This document shows, in pieces, positions 27,669 through 43,800 of a stretch of DNA of 45,985 bases. This stretch comes from an uncultured Pseudomonadota bacterium (lineage in GTDB: Bacteria > Myxococcota_A > Polyangia > HGW-17), in contig CALKWH010000352.1 in assembly GCA_938004375.1 (NCBI GenBank), forward strand, positions 1-45,985, in the 5' to 3' direction. The first letter of the stretch is position 1. Every line of letters starts with the position of its first letter. The notes beneath the pieces are model-generated. The model searched no databases. It was not told the origin of the DNA and worked only from the letters and a program-made list of their open reading frames with translations. Made by a program: the position numbers and the translations under genes.

Positions 27669-29051
27669 ATGACGAAATTGACATCAATTCTGTGTGGATT
27701 TCTTTTTCTTTTCACTGCCTGCGACGACGGCGGCACCAAGGTCGCCGACCCCGTCTGCGGTAACGGTATCGTCGAGACTGGCGAGGCCTGCGACGGCGAC
27801 GACTTCGCCGGGATGACCTGCGAGAGCTTCGGACAACCGGCAGGGACCCTCGCGTGCTCGGCCGGGTGCACCCTCGACTTGACCGGCTGCCGCGCGCTCA
27901 ACGTCTGCGGCGATGGCATCCGCGATCCGGACGAGCCCTGTGATGGCGATGACTTCGGCACGATGACCTGCGAGAGCTTCGGTATGGAGGCCGGCGACCT
28001 GGTCTGCACCGAGACCTGCACCATCGACGCGTCCGCCTGCCACGAGCCAGACGTCTGCGGCAACGGGATCGTGGAGGACGGTGAGGCCTGTGACGGAGAG
28101 GACTTCGGCTCCTTCACCTGCACCAGTTTCGGCTTCGACGAGGGCACCCTGACCTGCACCGAGGCCTGCACGCTCGATCTGTCCAACTGTGGGGGGTATG
28201 AACCACGCTGTGGCAACGGCGTGCTCGATACCGGGGAAGAGTGTGACGGCGATGACCTCGGGGACGTGACCTGTGATTCCATCGGCCACGATGGCGGTGT
28301 CGTGTCCTGCCTCTCCGTTTGTATCCTGGATTTCGACGGGTGCACTTGTGGCTCCAACCAGCGCTGCATTGGAAGCCTCGGATGCTGTAACGGGTCCTGT
28401 ATCGACATTCAAACGGACACCAACAATTGCGGCGGATGTGGCAGTCAATGTTCCGCTTATACATCCAATGCATGTGTCGACGGCACCTGCGCCTGCGGAT
28501 CCGGTACCGAATGCCAAGGGGGACGTCGATGCTGCACGAACGGCTGCAAAGACACCAGCAGTGATGTCTACAACTGCGGTTCTTGCGGCAACGCATGCGG
28601 TGTGGGTTTGACCTGCTCGGGAGGGCAATGTTTCTGTGGTTCCACGCCGTGCGTCTTTGGCGAGAGTTGCTGTGGTGATTACTGTGCCAACCTCACCACC
28701 GACCCCACCAACTGCGGCGAGTGCGGCAACGACTGCGGCAACGGCAACGGCTGCTCGAACGGCGACTGCACCTGCGGCACCTCGGGCCAGGTATGCCGCG
28801 GCGAGTTCGACTGTGGTTTCATGCCCGGCATGTCCACTTGCACCGAGGAGTGCTGCCCCACCGGCTGCGCCATCACCGTTTCGGGTGACCTGATGGGCCT
28901 GACCGCCGTCGACCCGCACAACTGTGGCGAATGCGGCAACGACTGCGGCGCCAACATCTGCTGCTGCTCCTCCTTCCTCGGCAGCGGCTGCAGTTGCTGC
29001 TCCACCGGCCAGACCTGCGACCCCATGGCGGGCTGCATGAACGCAAAATAA
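27669..29051 (+). CDS. Cys-rich multi-repeat lipoprotein
   Basis: A 460-residue lipoprotein: signal peptide with lipobox FTAC (about 15-18). Residues about 25-220 are DUF4215-like modules (CGNGIVETGEACDGDDF type), the first ones copied from the upstream gene. Residues about 225-460 change to short Cys motifs of the form D-x-x-NCGxCGxxC (DTNNCGGCGSQC, DVYNCGSCGNAC, DPTNCGECGNDC, DPHNCGECGNDC), as in Stig1-like or MXAN_6577-like myxobacterial surface proteins. All are probably disulfide-bonded outside the cell. Start ATG at 27669 has AAGGG upstream; the gap to the previous gene is 28 bases, so the pair is likely cotranscribed. Function unknown. Confidence 0.85.
   Translation: MTKLTSILCGFLFLFTACDDGGTKVADPVCGNGIVETGEACDGDDFAGMTCESFGQPAGTLACSAGCTLDLTGCRALNVCGDGIRDPDEPCDGDDFGTMTCESFGMEAGDLVCTETCTIDASACHEPDVCGNGIVEDGEACDGEDFGSFTCTSFGFDEGTLTCTEACTLDLSNCGGYEPRCGNGVLDTGEECDGDDLGDVTCDSIGHDGGVVSCLSVCILDFDGCTCGSNQRCIGSLGCCNGSCIDIQTDTNNCGGCGSQCSAYTSNACVDGTCACGSGTECQGGRRCCTNGCKDTSSDVYNCGSCGNACGVGLTCSGGQCFCGSTPCVFGESCCGDYCANLTTDPTNCGECGNDCGNGNGCSNGDCTCGTSGQVCRGEFDCGFMPGMSTCTEECCPTGCAITVSGDLMGLTAVDPHNCGECGNDCGANICCCSSFLGSGCSCCSTGQTCDPMAGCMNAK
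27717..28041 (+). repeat. 325-bp direct repeat, copy 2
   Basis: Second copy of 25826-26150. Beyond both ends the two genes diverge quickly, which points to recent duplication or gene conversion limited to this block. Confidence 0.9.
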
Positions 29052-29374
29052 TTTCACAGGGCACATTCCCAACTATACCACCCGCGTTGCAGGCGGTTGG
29101 CGGTGAGATCAAAGAGCAGCGGGGCCCCCCACGCACCTCCCCCACCGCCCGATCCGCGAACTTTCACGCGAACCGGGACCGATCTGCCCGCCGCGTCTGG
29201 AAACCTTCACGCAAAACGTTCACGAGAAAGGGCCAAAATCGACGGTTTTTTGCGGGAATGAGCGGGAAGTGAAGACCCGCTGAGAGGGAACAAAAAGGCC
29301 TTGTGGATCAACGGGAATCGCCAAATTCCGAGCACTGAAAGGGCCTTGTTCCGACAGTCCTTGAAACCCCGATC
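29052..29374. other. 323-base gap between convergent genes
   Basis: Holds no supported gene. TTCACG recurs near 29163, 29206 and 29219. AGGCCTTGT (29297-29305 region) and GGGCCTTGTT (near 29341) form a loose direct repeat. No clear terminator for the lipoprotein gene or gyrB was found. Confidence 0.4.
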
Positions 29375-31945
<2,571 letters not shown>

Positions 31946-31949
31946 TCAT

Positions 31950-31978
31950 ATTAATGGAAAAAACACCATGCTTTTCAA
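31950..31978 (-). promoter_or_regulatory. Possible gyrB promoter
   Basis: On the minus strand TTGAAA (31978-31973), 17 bases, ATTAAT (31955-31950). The -35 box overlaps the stop codon of the upstream DUF4105 gene. This would give gyrB its own transcript with a leader of about 115 bases. Confidence 0.35.
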
Positions 31979-33237
31979 GCCCCGGCGGGGGGGTCCGGCG
32001 GGGACTCGGCGGGGGGCTCCGACGGGGGCTCCGGGGCAGTCCCGGCGGGAGCCGGAGACGGACCACCGGCCGGCGCCGGCCGCTCCTCGCGCCGGTTCCG
32101 CAGGTGCCACAGGACGTACTCGGCGAAGAGCAGCAGGTAGACGCCCAGGGCGAACTCCGGAAACGGCGAGGTCTGCTGGAGGGTGAACGGGCGCAGCATC
32201 AGGGCGGCCGCGGGGGCCGCCGCGGCGATCAGCAGGAAGATGGCCGCGCGGCGGCGCACCACCTGGGGTCCGCTCCAGAACGGGAAGAAGGGAGCGAGCA
32301 GGGGACAGAACACCAGCAGGTTCAAGTTGAAGGCGCAGATGTCCAGGTACCGGTGAAAGAACAGCATCAGCGCGAACAGCCCGCCGAAGACCAGCGTCAC
32401 GGTCCAGAAGGCCAACTGGAGCCAGACCGTGGAGCGGAAGAACACCAGGGGCATCAGCACGAGGGAGAGCAGCACGGCGATGATGGCGTACATCCACGGC
32501 GGCAGCAGGGACACGTGGTCGTGGGGGCGGCCCTCGGACAGCACCTCCGAGTGCGCGACCAGGGGCTCGTCCGGGTTACGGGGGTCGAGCCCCCGCGTGG
32601 AGAGCAGCGCCTGCTCGAGCTGGACCGGCAGGTAGGTCCCGTCCCAAGCCGAGCGCCCGAGGTCCATCTGCACGGAGAGCAGCATGGAGAGCGTGTGTTT
32701 GAGGATGGCGTTGGCGCCCAGCACGTCGAAGAGCGAGGACCGCCAGGGCCGGCCGGGGCGCGCCTCGAGCATCAGCCGGAAGCGCCCGTAGGAGACCTGG
32801 GAGATCAGGTCTCGCATGCGGGTGGCGCAGTTGTCGGCGAAGTGGTGGTAGCGGTACTCCCGCTCGGGGGAGGCCAGTTGGCGCGTCAGGAGCATCCGGA
32901 CGGCGGCCACCTGCTCCGGGGCCAGCGCAAGCCGGTGGGCGCGCACCTCGCGCTCCTCGTGGGCGTACCCATCCACAAAATCGTCCAGGTCCGAACGGTC
33001 GAGACTGTAGAAGGCGTTTCCATGCAGGAAATCCCACAGGAACTTCCGGTCGAACTCGAAGTGACCAAAGTCGTAGACCTCTTCGGGCTGACCCGGGGCG
33101 CGGAGCCAGAAGGCGCTGTGCCCGAAGCGGGTGAACAGCGAGGAGCCCGGATCCACCACGAGCACCCAGACCTCGGGACGCTCGGCGGGGGCCGGGGTCG
33201 TGAGCAGCATCAGGAGGGAGAGGAGGGCGGTGGTCAT
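31975..33237 (-). CDS. DUF4105 (Lnb-like) membrane protein
   Basis: A 420-residue protein. Residues 1-18 are a signal peptide. Residues about 20-200 match the DUF4105 or Lnb N-terminal periplasmic domain: SSLFTRFGHSAFWLR, YDFGHFEFDRKFLWDFLHGN and FADNCATRMRDLIS, the latter with the conserved Asn-Cys of this Cys-protease-like fold. Four to five membrane helices follow (about 245-390). The tail is Pro-rich. In Bdellovibrio and others Lnb-type enzymes make lyso-form lipoproteins, but enzyme activity is not assured here. ATG at 33237 overlaps the S41 protease stop (ATGA), so the two are coupled. Confidence 0.85.
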   Translation of the reverse strand: MTTALLSLLMLLTTPAPAERPEVWVLVVDPGSSLFTRFGHSAFWLRAPGQPEEVYDFGHFEFDRKFLWDFLHGNAFYSLDRSDLDDFVDGYAHEEREVRAHRLALAPEQVAAVRMLLTRQLASPEREYRYHHFADNCATRMRDLISQVSYGRFRLMLEARPGRPWRSSLFDVLGANAILKHTLSMLLSVQMDLGRSAWDGTYLPVQLEQALLSTRGLDPRNPDEPLVAHSEVLSEGRPHDHVSLLPPWMYAIIAVLLSLVLMPLVFFRSTVWLQLAFWTVTLVFGGLFALMLFFHRYLDICAFNLNLLVFCPLLAPFFPFWSGPQVVRRRAAIFLLIAAAAPAAALMLRPFTLQQTSPFPEFALGVYLLLFAEYVLWHLRNRREERPAPAGGPSPAPAGTAPEPPSEPPAESPPDPPAGA

Positions 33238-36179
33238 GGCGTATAATAAACAATCTGTTCCCAGCGCGTCTTGAGTTGGGGCGTGGATCTCAGGGTGATA
33301 GAGACCCGGTTGCGGCCGGGGACCAGCGGGATCCGGGGGTGGATTTCCAATTCGGTGCGGCCACGCCCGGGCACCGCCAGCACCTTGACGTAATATCCCT
33401 GGCCGCCGGTGACCTCGACCGTGGCGTCGAGGATCTGACGGGGGTGGGAGAGCCGGGCCGAGAGCTCCACCTGGCTCGCGGCGTTGCGAAGCGGCAGATC
33501 CTGGGAGACCTCGATCCGCGGTCCCTGGATCTGCCACACGGGGATCCAGCGGGGCGAGAGCAGGGGCACGCTGTCCGAGGCCACCAGGTTCCCCGCGCTG
33601 CGCGGGGCGAAGGCGGTCCGATCGGGCGCGAGCTGGACCTTGACCCACTGGCCCTGGGAGCCGACCACGGGGAAGGTGGCGCCGGCGCCGGCCAGCCCGA
33701 TGGTCTGGGACTCGGGCTCGGCGCCGCCGGAGAGCGGGGTGTTGCCGAGGAACTGGAAGATCCCGTCCACCTCGATGGGCCCCGGCGCCGAGGCCCGCAC
33801 GCTCAGGGGGATCCGGGCCTCGAGCAGCCTGGAGAACCGGGGCTCCTCCAGGCGCAGGTGCAGGGCGGAGACGGTGACCCGCGCGTCGGGCCGGGCGGTC
33901 ACGACGAAGTCATGGCTGCGCGTCTCCTGCGGGAGCAGGCGGCTCATCTGGAACCGGCCCTCGACGACCTCCACTCCTTCCGGAGTGAGGGCCTTGAGCC
34001 CGACGTGGACGGCGTCGGCCATGACCGTCCCGGCGTTCATGACGTACACGCGCAACCGGCCCTTCTCACCAGGCTGGAGCAGGCCGTCGCCGTTGCCCGC
34101 CAGGTCGTCCATGAAGTGATGGTGGACCAGAAATTCCGCCCGGGGAGCGGGCAGGATCTCGATCCAGCTCTCCAGGTCGGCGGGCAGGATCCGGGGTTCT
34201 CCTCCCGGGGCCGGGGCCGTGCTGAAGAAGCGGATCGAGAGCGGCCAGATCCCGTGGGGATGGTTGGCGTCCACCGGGTAGGCGAAGGCCACCGTGCGCT
34301 GCTCGCCGGGATCCAGGTGACCGAACAGATACTCGCGCGCCTGGCTCTCAGGGGTGTTGCGGACAATGGCGCCGACCCGGTAGACGGGCGCCGTGCCCAG
34401 GTTGACCAGGGTGACGATGCCCGCCAGGGTCTCGCCGGCGCGGATCCGACCGTCGCCGTTGAGCCTCAGACGCGCCTCGAGGCGGGCCTTGCCCTGTCCG
34501 GCCGGACCCAGGGTCCAGTCCACGCCCTTCTTCCCCAGTTGCTCGATCAACTGGAGCATGGCCGCCTCGGATTCCTTCTGGCTCCACTCGACCACGAGGC
34601 CGCGCTCCCACTCCTGGCGGGTCCGGGGCTGGCCCAGCAGCCGCCGCGCCGCGTCGACCAGCTCCGGCGGCGCCGAACTGTCGGAGTCCTGCACCCCCGC
34701 CCCAGCGACCGACTGCGCCACCACCTGCACGGTCGCCCAGGGCGGGGCGTCTGGCTGGCCCACCAGAGGGGTGGCCTCGGGAGCCTGCTCGCGGCCGCGC
34801 AGGAACAGTTCGTGCGGATTGTGGTCGAGATCGAAGGTCTCCACGGCCAGGTGAGGCTTCACGCCGAGGGACTGGATCGCCAGCGTGCCCCCCGCGAGGT
34901 AATGGGCGATGGTCATCTTCAGCGCCGAGTCGTCGTCGAACTCGTTGATCATCTGGATGCTGCCCTTGCCAAACGAGGTCTCCCCCATCACCAGGGCACG
35001 TCGATGCACCTTGAGGGCGCCGGCGAGGATCTCGGCGGCCGAGGCGCTGCCCTGGTTGCACAGGACGATCATGGGGTAACTCCAGACCGTGCCCTGGGCG
35101 CCGGCCCGCCGCACCTCGCTGACGCGCCGCTGCTGTCCCACGGCGGAGTAGATGATGCCGTCGGGCAGGAAGAGGTCGGCCACCTTCTCCGCCTGTTTGA
35201 GCAGGCCCCCGGGGTTGTTGTACAGGTCGAGCACAAGCGCGCGCGCGCCGTCGGCCTGCAGACGGGCCAGGTGCTGTTCGAGCTCGGACGCCGTGTTCTG
35301 GGAGAACTGGCGGATCCGCACGTAGCCGACGTCCCCGGCCAGCCGCTGGGAGGTCACCGAACTGAGCCGGATGACCGAGCGCTCCAGGACGAAGTGCCGC
35401 CACTGGGGTTCGGAGGGCCGCTCGATCCACACCGAGATCGAGGTCCCGGGCTTTCCACGCAGGAGATTGACCGCCTCGTTGAGGGTGGTGTTGGTCACCG
35501 ACACGTCGCCGATGCGGACGATGCGGTCCCCCGGAAGGATGCCGGCCCTGGCCGCGGGCGTGCCGTCCATGGGCGCGATGACGGTCAGGTAGCCGTCCTT
35601 CACCGTGACGACGATGCCCACGCCGGAGAAAGACCCCTGGGTCCCGGTCTTCAACTCCCGGTAGACCTCGGGCGGCAGCAGGGCGGTGTGGGAGTCGAGG
35701 GTCCCGAGCATGGCGTTGATCGCCTCGACCTCGCGCTGGACCGGCTCGAAGTCGGGGGAGCCGGCGAGCATCTGGAAGACCCGCTGCATAGCGTTGAACA
35801 GGTCCAGCGGTGCCTGGAGCTCGCTCAGGCTGTGGGTCTCCTCCCGGTCGCGGGAGAACAGCCGGACCGTGTCGCCCTCGACGACCGAGCTCAACTCGGG
35901 GGTCGTGCGCTCGAGCATGTGCACGGCCGCCAGGAACATCCGCTGCGGATCCATGCGCCCGGGATCGATGTAGTCCTCCTTCACGCGCAAAAGGACCGTG
36001 CTGAGCACGGCCAGCCGCGTGCCCTTTCGGGCCGGGTGGGCGGCGCGGATCCGCTGGGCCTGCTCCCGGGGCGAGGGCCGGCCCACGACGGCCAGCATGC
36101 CCGCCAGAACCACGGACACGATGGGCGCCCAGAACAGCACCCTGAACCGCCACGCGAAGAAGGGATGGAGGTAGGACAC
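33234..36179 (-). CDS. S41 C-terminal processing protease, long extension
   Basis: A 981-residue periplasmic protease anchored by one N-terminal helix (about 14-32). PDZ domain about residues 180-260 (GVGIVVTVKDGYLTVIAPMD, ARAGILPGDRIVRIGDV). The S41 core has LDLYNNPGGLL, catalytic Ser in NQGSASAAEILAGAL and catalytic Lys in GETSFGKGSIQM. After about residue 470 come some 500 extra residues: two Ca/CARDB-like beta modules (NGDGRIRAGETLAGIVTLVN and GNGDGLLQPGEKGRLRVYVM), an SH3-like segment (GATFPVVGSQGQWVKVQL) and a final beta domain. Ordinary CtpA/Prc enzymes are 400-680 residues. Start is GTG; its ribosome site is weak. Confidence 0.93.
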   Translation of the reverse strand: MSYLHPFFAWRFRVLFWAPIVSVVLAGMLAVVGRPSPREQAQRIRAAHPARKGTRLAVLSTVLLRVKEDYIDPGRMDPQRMFLAAVHMLERTTPELSSVVEGDTVRLFSRDREETHSLSELQAPLDLFNAMQRVFQMLAGSPDFEPVQREVEAINAMLGTLDSHTALLPPEVYRELKTGTQGSFSGVGIVVTVKDGYLTVIAPMDGTPAARAGILPGDRIVRIGDVSVTNTTLNEAVNLLRGKPGTSISVWIERPSEPQWRHFVLERSVIRLSSVTSQRLAGDVGYVRIRQFSQNTASELEQHLARLQADGARALVLDLYNNPGGLLKQAEKVADLFLPDGIIYSAVGQQRRVSEVRRAGAQGTVWSYPMIVLCNQGSASAAEILAGALKVHRRALVMGETSFGKGSIQMINEFDDDSALKMTIAHYLAGGTLAIQSLGVKPHLAVETFDLDHNPHELFLRGREQAPEATPLVGQPDAPPWATVQVVAQSVAGAGVQDSDSSAPPELVDAARRLLGQPRTRQEWERGLVVEWSQKESEAAMLQLIEQLGKKGVDWTLGPAGQGKARLEARLRLNGDGRIRAGETLAGIVTLVNLGTAPVYRVGAIVRNTPESQAREYLFGHLDPGEQRTVAFAYPVDANHPHGIWPLSIRFFSTAPAPGGEPRILPADLESWIEILPAPRAEFLVHHHFMDDLAGNGDGLLQPGEKGRLRVYVMNAGTVMADAVHVGLKALTPEGVEVVEGRFQMSRLLPQETRSHDFVVTARPDARVTVSALHLRLEEPRFSRLLEARIPLSVRASAPGPIEVDGIFQFLGNTPLSGGAEPESQTIGLAGAGATFPVVGSQGQWVKVQLAPDRTAFAPRSAGNLVASDSVPLLSPRWIPVWQIQGPRIEVSQDLPLRNAASQVELSARLSHPRQILDATVEVTGGQGYYVKVLAVPGRGRTELEIHPRIPLVPGRNRVSITLRSTPQLKTRWEQIVYYTP

Positions 36180-36189
36180 GGGAGACCGG

Positions 36190-40105
<3,916 letters not shown>

Positions 40106-40193
40106 AGTCACCTCCAGGCAGGATCGCGCCAGGATCTGCTGGGACGGGTTCCCAAGTAAACCAATGGGTATCACAATCCCGATCGTGTGCCAA

Positions 40194-41660
40194 CTATTGA
40201 TTGAATGGGGCGGGCGGTTTTACGGCGGCCCGGTCCCGGACCAGGTGCGGCAACAACTCGGCCAGGTCGCCCAGAGGGGGCGGCCCCGAGGAAAGAGGGG
40301 TCCGGGTCCAGCCCCGCAGCCAGGGCGCCGAGGGCCACTGCCCCCGCAGGTCGGGGGGCGCACAGGAGACCTCGCCGCGGCGGCACCGGCCCGTCCCCAC
40401 CCCCGGTGGAAAGTCCAGGCGCAGGCCCCCGGGTACCCGGGACAGCCAGAAGCCGGCCCCCGGAGTCAGGCCCAGCCGCGCCAGCCCCCGCTCCAGCCGT
40501 CGGCGCGCCTCCGGCCCCGGCCGGTCGAACAGGAACAGCACGCTCGCCGGTCCGGCTACGACCTGGTCCGCCCCGGCGCGTTCCAGGAGCTCCGTCGGAA
40601 TCAGGCGATCCACCGGCAGCACGGGTCCGAACCCCGCCAACGCCACCCGGTGACCCGCCGCCATCCGGCCCCGGACAAACTCCAGCGTCTCCGTGAGGAG
40701 CTCTCCGCGCAGCGTGTCCTCCCAGGAGCCCGGCGCCTGAGTCAGGGCCAGGGCCAGCTCCGCGAGGGGATGGACCATGACCAGCGTCCACGCGGCCGGC
40801 CTGCGGGCCACCGCGACGAACAGCGATCGCAGCGCGCCCCGGATGAAGCCCGCCTGCTGCACGACGTCGAGGTGGCCGTCACGCAGGGCGATGGCGTCCG
40901 CCGGCCCGAAGACGCCGTCCGGGACCGGCCCCTCCCGGTGCCAGACGACGCGTCCCGGCCTGGCCTCGAGCAACGCCAGACCCACGGACCACAGCCGGCC
41001 GCCCTCCTCCCAGACCCACGTCTCCGCCCGGCCGTGCTGCAGGGTGGGATGGGGTTCAGGCACCACCCGCCCGTCGGACAGGGGGACGCCCACGGCCCCT
41101 TCGAAGGTCAGGCGCACGGCCCCGTCGCAGCTCACCCGCACGAGGACCGGACGGTGATGGCCGGAGCGGACCCACGAGATCTCCCCCGGACACGGGACGA
41201 CCTCGAGCCGGGCCCGGGGCGCACGGGATGGTCGAAAGACCCACCGACCCGGCTCCGGATCCCGCAGCGGACCCAGCCGCGGCGACCACACCTGGGTGTC
41301 CGGACCGGTGAACGGCAGGCGCACGCCGGGAGCGATGGAAGTGGCAGGCGCCACCTTGCCCAGCTCGACGACCCGCTCCGCGAACAGCCGGTGCCGTCCC
41401 GTGGCGCCGGCCAGTCGCACGAAGGCCGCCACCGGCCCCGCCTCGGGCACGGAGAACGTCGTCGCCTCCCCCAGGCCGGGGAGCGCCGTCCCCTGCGGAC
41501 CGACCCCCGGCAGCAGCAGCACGGTCACCGGACTCGAGCCCAGGGCCGGCGCGGAGCCGGCGACCGGGTGGTCCCCCCACGGGACTCCGGCGCCCGACGC
41601 CCTACCCGGCGTGATCAGCATCCACCACAGCATCAACCCCATCATGGTTCCCCTTCGCAT
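40194..41660 (-). CDS. Exported protein of unknown function
   Basis: Not recognised. A 488-residue protein with an N-terminal hydrophobic segment (GLMLWWMLITPGRASGAG) that looks like a cleavable signal peptide. The body is beta-rich then alpha/beta (RVALAGFGPVLPVDRLIPTE, VVAGPASVLFLFDRPGPEAR). No catalytic or binding motif can be named. Two starts are possible: ATG 41660 with GGGAG upstream, or ATG 41645, which overlaps the comEC stop (ATGA) and follows AAGGGG. Either way it is coupled to comEC. Codon use matches its neighbours. Confidence 0.65.
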   Translation of the reverse strand: MRRGTMMGLMLWWMLITPGRASGAGVPWGDHPVAGSAPALGSSPVTVLLLPGVGPQGTALPGLGEATTFSVPEAGPVAAFVRLAGATGRHRLFAERVVELGKVAPATSIAPGVRLPFTGPDTQVWSPRLGPLRDPEPGRWVFRPSRAPRARLEVVPCPGEISWVRSGHHRPVLVRVSCDGAVRLTFEGAVGVPLSDGRVVPEPHPTLQHGRAETWVWEEGGRLWSVGLALLEARPGRVVWHREGPVPDGVFGPADAIALRDGHLDVVQQAGFIRGALRSLFVAVARRPAAWTLVMVHPLAELALALTQAPGSWEDTLRGELLTETLEFVRGRMAAGHRVALAGFGPVLPVDRLIPTELLERAGADQVVAGPASVLFLFDRPGPEARRRLERGLARLGLTPGAGFWLSRVPGGLRLDFPPGVGTGRCRRGEVSCAPPDLRGQWPSAPWLRGWTRTPLSSGPPPLGDLAELLPHLVRDRAAVKPPAPFNQ

Positions 41661-43672
41661 TCTGGCTCCCTTTCCCCCTCCCCGAGGAGGGGCGTGAACG
41701 ACAGCTCCAGGGGCGTTCGCAGCACGCGATGCACCACGCTACCGGCCCCCGCCAGCCGATCCAGCACCACCGACGACGCTCCCTCCCCGCAGATCACCGC
41801 CCGTGCTGGCCGGATCCACGCCCACAGCGCGGCCGTGGAGGAGGTGATCCGCCCGTGGTGGGCTACCTTGACCAGATCGACGGAGCCGGGCGCCGGCTCG
41901 TCCCGGATCAGGCGCTCCTCGGCGGCCGTCTCGGCGTCTCCCATGAACCAGAACCGCCGCCCCGCCACGGCCAGCTCGATCACGAGGGAGGCGTCGTTCT
42001 CCGACCACGAGGGCGGGGGCGCGGGTCCCCGGGCGTCGTGGGGCGAACGCAGGCGCAGGATCGCCGGTCCCAGGCGGGCGCACGGGGGCATGGGCGCGAC
42101 CGTGATCCCACGGCGGCGCAGTCGCAGCCCCAACCCCTCGGGGAAGCGCGGGCCCACCCACACCACCCCCACTTCCAGCTCCTCGGCGAGACGCCCCAGC
42201 TCCTGCAGATGATCGGCGTGGGAATGGGTGATGATCACCCGGTCCAGGCGGGTGACGCCTCGTCGCGCCAGGGCCGCGGGGAGCCCGGCGGCGCCCGCGT
42301 CCACGAGCAGGGTCCGCCCGCCGGGCAGGCGCACCAGGATCGACTCTCCGCGGGCATGGAAGAAGGTCAGGCGCACGGTCCGGTCGTCGACCCGTCCCCA
42401 CGGCAGCAGCAGGAACGCCAGCACCACCGGGAGCGCCACCGCGGCCCGGCGGACGACGGCGCCCCGAACCACCCAGACCGCAACGGCCCCGAGGGCCAGG
42501 GTCCATGCGGCCGCCCCCGCCGGCGTCCATTCGGGCCACAGGCGGTTCCACGCGCCCAGGGGACCGGCCAGGGCCAGCGCCAGCGCGTCCGCCCACCGCC
42601 ACAGCAGCCCACCCGCCGCGGGCACGAGCCACGTCAGGGCGACCACGATGAAGGCGCCCGGGATGATCAGCAGGCTGAACAACGGGACGAACAGCAGATT
42701 GTTGATCAGGAACATCGGCGAGATCCGGCCGAACTGGAGCCAGACGACCGGCAGCGTGGCCAGGGACGCCCCCACACTCGCCGCGGTCGCCCCGGCCAGG
42801 GGCCGCCGGGGGACCCACCGCAGCGCGGCGGCGATCCCGGCGACGGCGGCGAAGGACAACTGGAAGCCGGGGTCCCGCCAGCAGGCCGGATCCCAGACCC
42901 AGAGGCCGGCGGCCGCCCACCCCAGGCTCGACCACAGGCCGCCGGCGCCCCAGAACCGCGATCCCACCAGCCACAGCGTCATCATGATGGCCGCCCGGGT
43001 GGTCGAGATCGCGCCGCCGGTGAGCGCCCGGTACCACCACACGAAAGGGACGCAGACCCCCACCTCCAGCCACCGCCGCTCGAGGCCCCAGCGCCCGGGC
43101 AGCCACCGGTGCAGCCGCCCCAGCCCGGCCAGCACGGCGAGGCTGACCAGCGCCAGGTGCAGACCCGAGATGGCCAGCACGTGGGACAGGCCGGCGAAGC
43201 GCAACTGGGCGCGCAGGGAGGGGGGCGCCGGGTGACCCAGGGTCAGCGATCCCACCAGCGAAGGCGCCGGCGGTTTCGGGAGCTGCCGCAGAGGGACCCC
43301 CTCGAGCGGGATCACGGGCAGACGTGCGGCGGCGGGCACCCACAGGCTCGACCCCGGCGCCCAGGGCTCCGCGAGGGCGAGCCGCCGGCCCCTACCGTGG
43401 GCGTCCCTGAGCACGTGCAGCGCCCTCTCCCCGGTCCATCGATGGCCGGTCACCGTCATCCGCGATCCTGCCTGCATCCGGGGAGGGATCCACGGTGTGC
43501 AGAGCCAGGCGGCCCCCGCGGCCAGAAGGCCGAGGATCGGCAACCAGGGCTCGCGCACCGGCTCCCGCCGCGCCCCCAGCCAGCGCCAGACCCAGATCGC
43601 CGGCGTCGCCCATGGCAGGCCGGAAAAGCCCATGAGCCAGCCGGACAGCAGATAGATCCAGGCGGGGTGCAT
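41642..43672 (-). CDS. comEC: ComEC/Rec2 DNA uptake channel
   Basis: Inner-membrane channel for single-stranded DNA in natural transformation, 676 residues. N-terminal helices, then an OB-like soluble domain with the Cys-lacking GHRWTGERALHVLRDA stretch, then the competence domain (FAGLSHVLAISGLHLALVSL) with many helices. The C-terminal metallo-beta-lactamase-like domain carries TLLVDAG and THSHADHLQELG, the metal-binding motif expected for the nuclease. No other com or pilus gene is nearby. First gene of the minus-strand run. Confidence 0.93.
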   Translation of the reverse strand: MHPAWIYLLSGWLMGFSGLPWATPAIWVWRWLGARREPVREPWLPILGLLAAGAAWLCTPWIPPRMQAGSRMTVTGHRWTGERALHVLRDAHGRGRRLALAEPWAPGSSLWVPAAARLPVIPLEGVPLRQLPKPPAPSLVGSLTLGHPAPPSLRAQLRFAGLSHVLAISGLHLALVSLAVLAGLGRLHRWLPGRWGLERRWLEVGVCVPFVWWYRALTGGAISTTRAAIMMTLWLVGSRFWGAGGLWSSLGWAAAGLWVWDPACWRDPGFQLSFAAVAGIAAALRWVPRRPLAGATAASVGASLATLPVVWLQFGRISPMFLINNLLFVPLFSLLIIPGAFIVVALTWLVPAAGGLLWRWADALALALAGPLGAWNRLWPEWTPAGAAAWTLALGAVAVWVVRGAVVRRAAVALPVVLAFLLLPWGRVDDRTVRLTFFHARGESILVRLPGGRTLLVDAGAAGLPAALARRGVTRLDRVIITHSHADHLQELGRLAEELEVGVVWVGPRFPEGLGLRLRRRGITVAPMPPCARLGPAILRLRSPHDARGPAPPPSWSENDASLVIELAVAGRRFWFMGDAETAAEERLIRDEPAPGSVDLVKVAHHGRITSSTAALWAWIRPARAVICGEGASSVVLDRLAGAGSVVHRVLRTPLELSFTPLLGEGEREPECEGEP

Positions 43673-43800
43673 GGTCCCATTGTCGGGGGCGACCGGATCT
43701 GCGTTGCAAAAAAAGATGAAAAAACTCCCAATTTCCCGTATTCTCGGTTCGACCGGAGGTTTGCCGGTTTTTCACGACTTCGATAAATAGGAGACCCCCC

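Noticed and set aside
29302..29310. DnaA-box-like TGTGGATCA downstream of gyrB
   Set aside because: One mismatch to the consensus and only a single copy; no AT-rich unwinding element and no dnaA or dnaN nearby.
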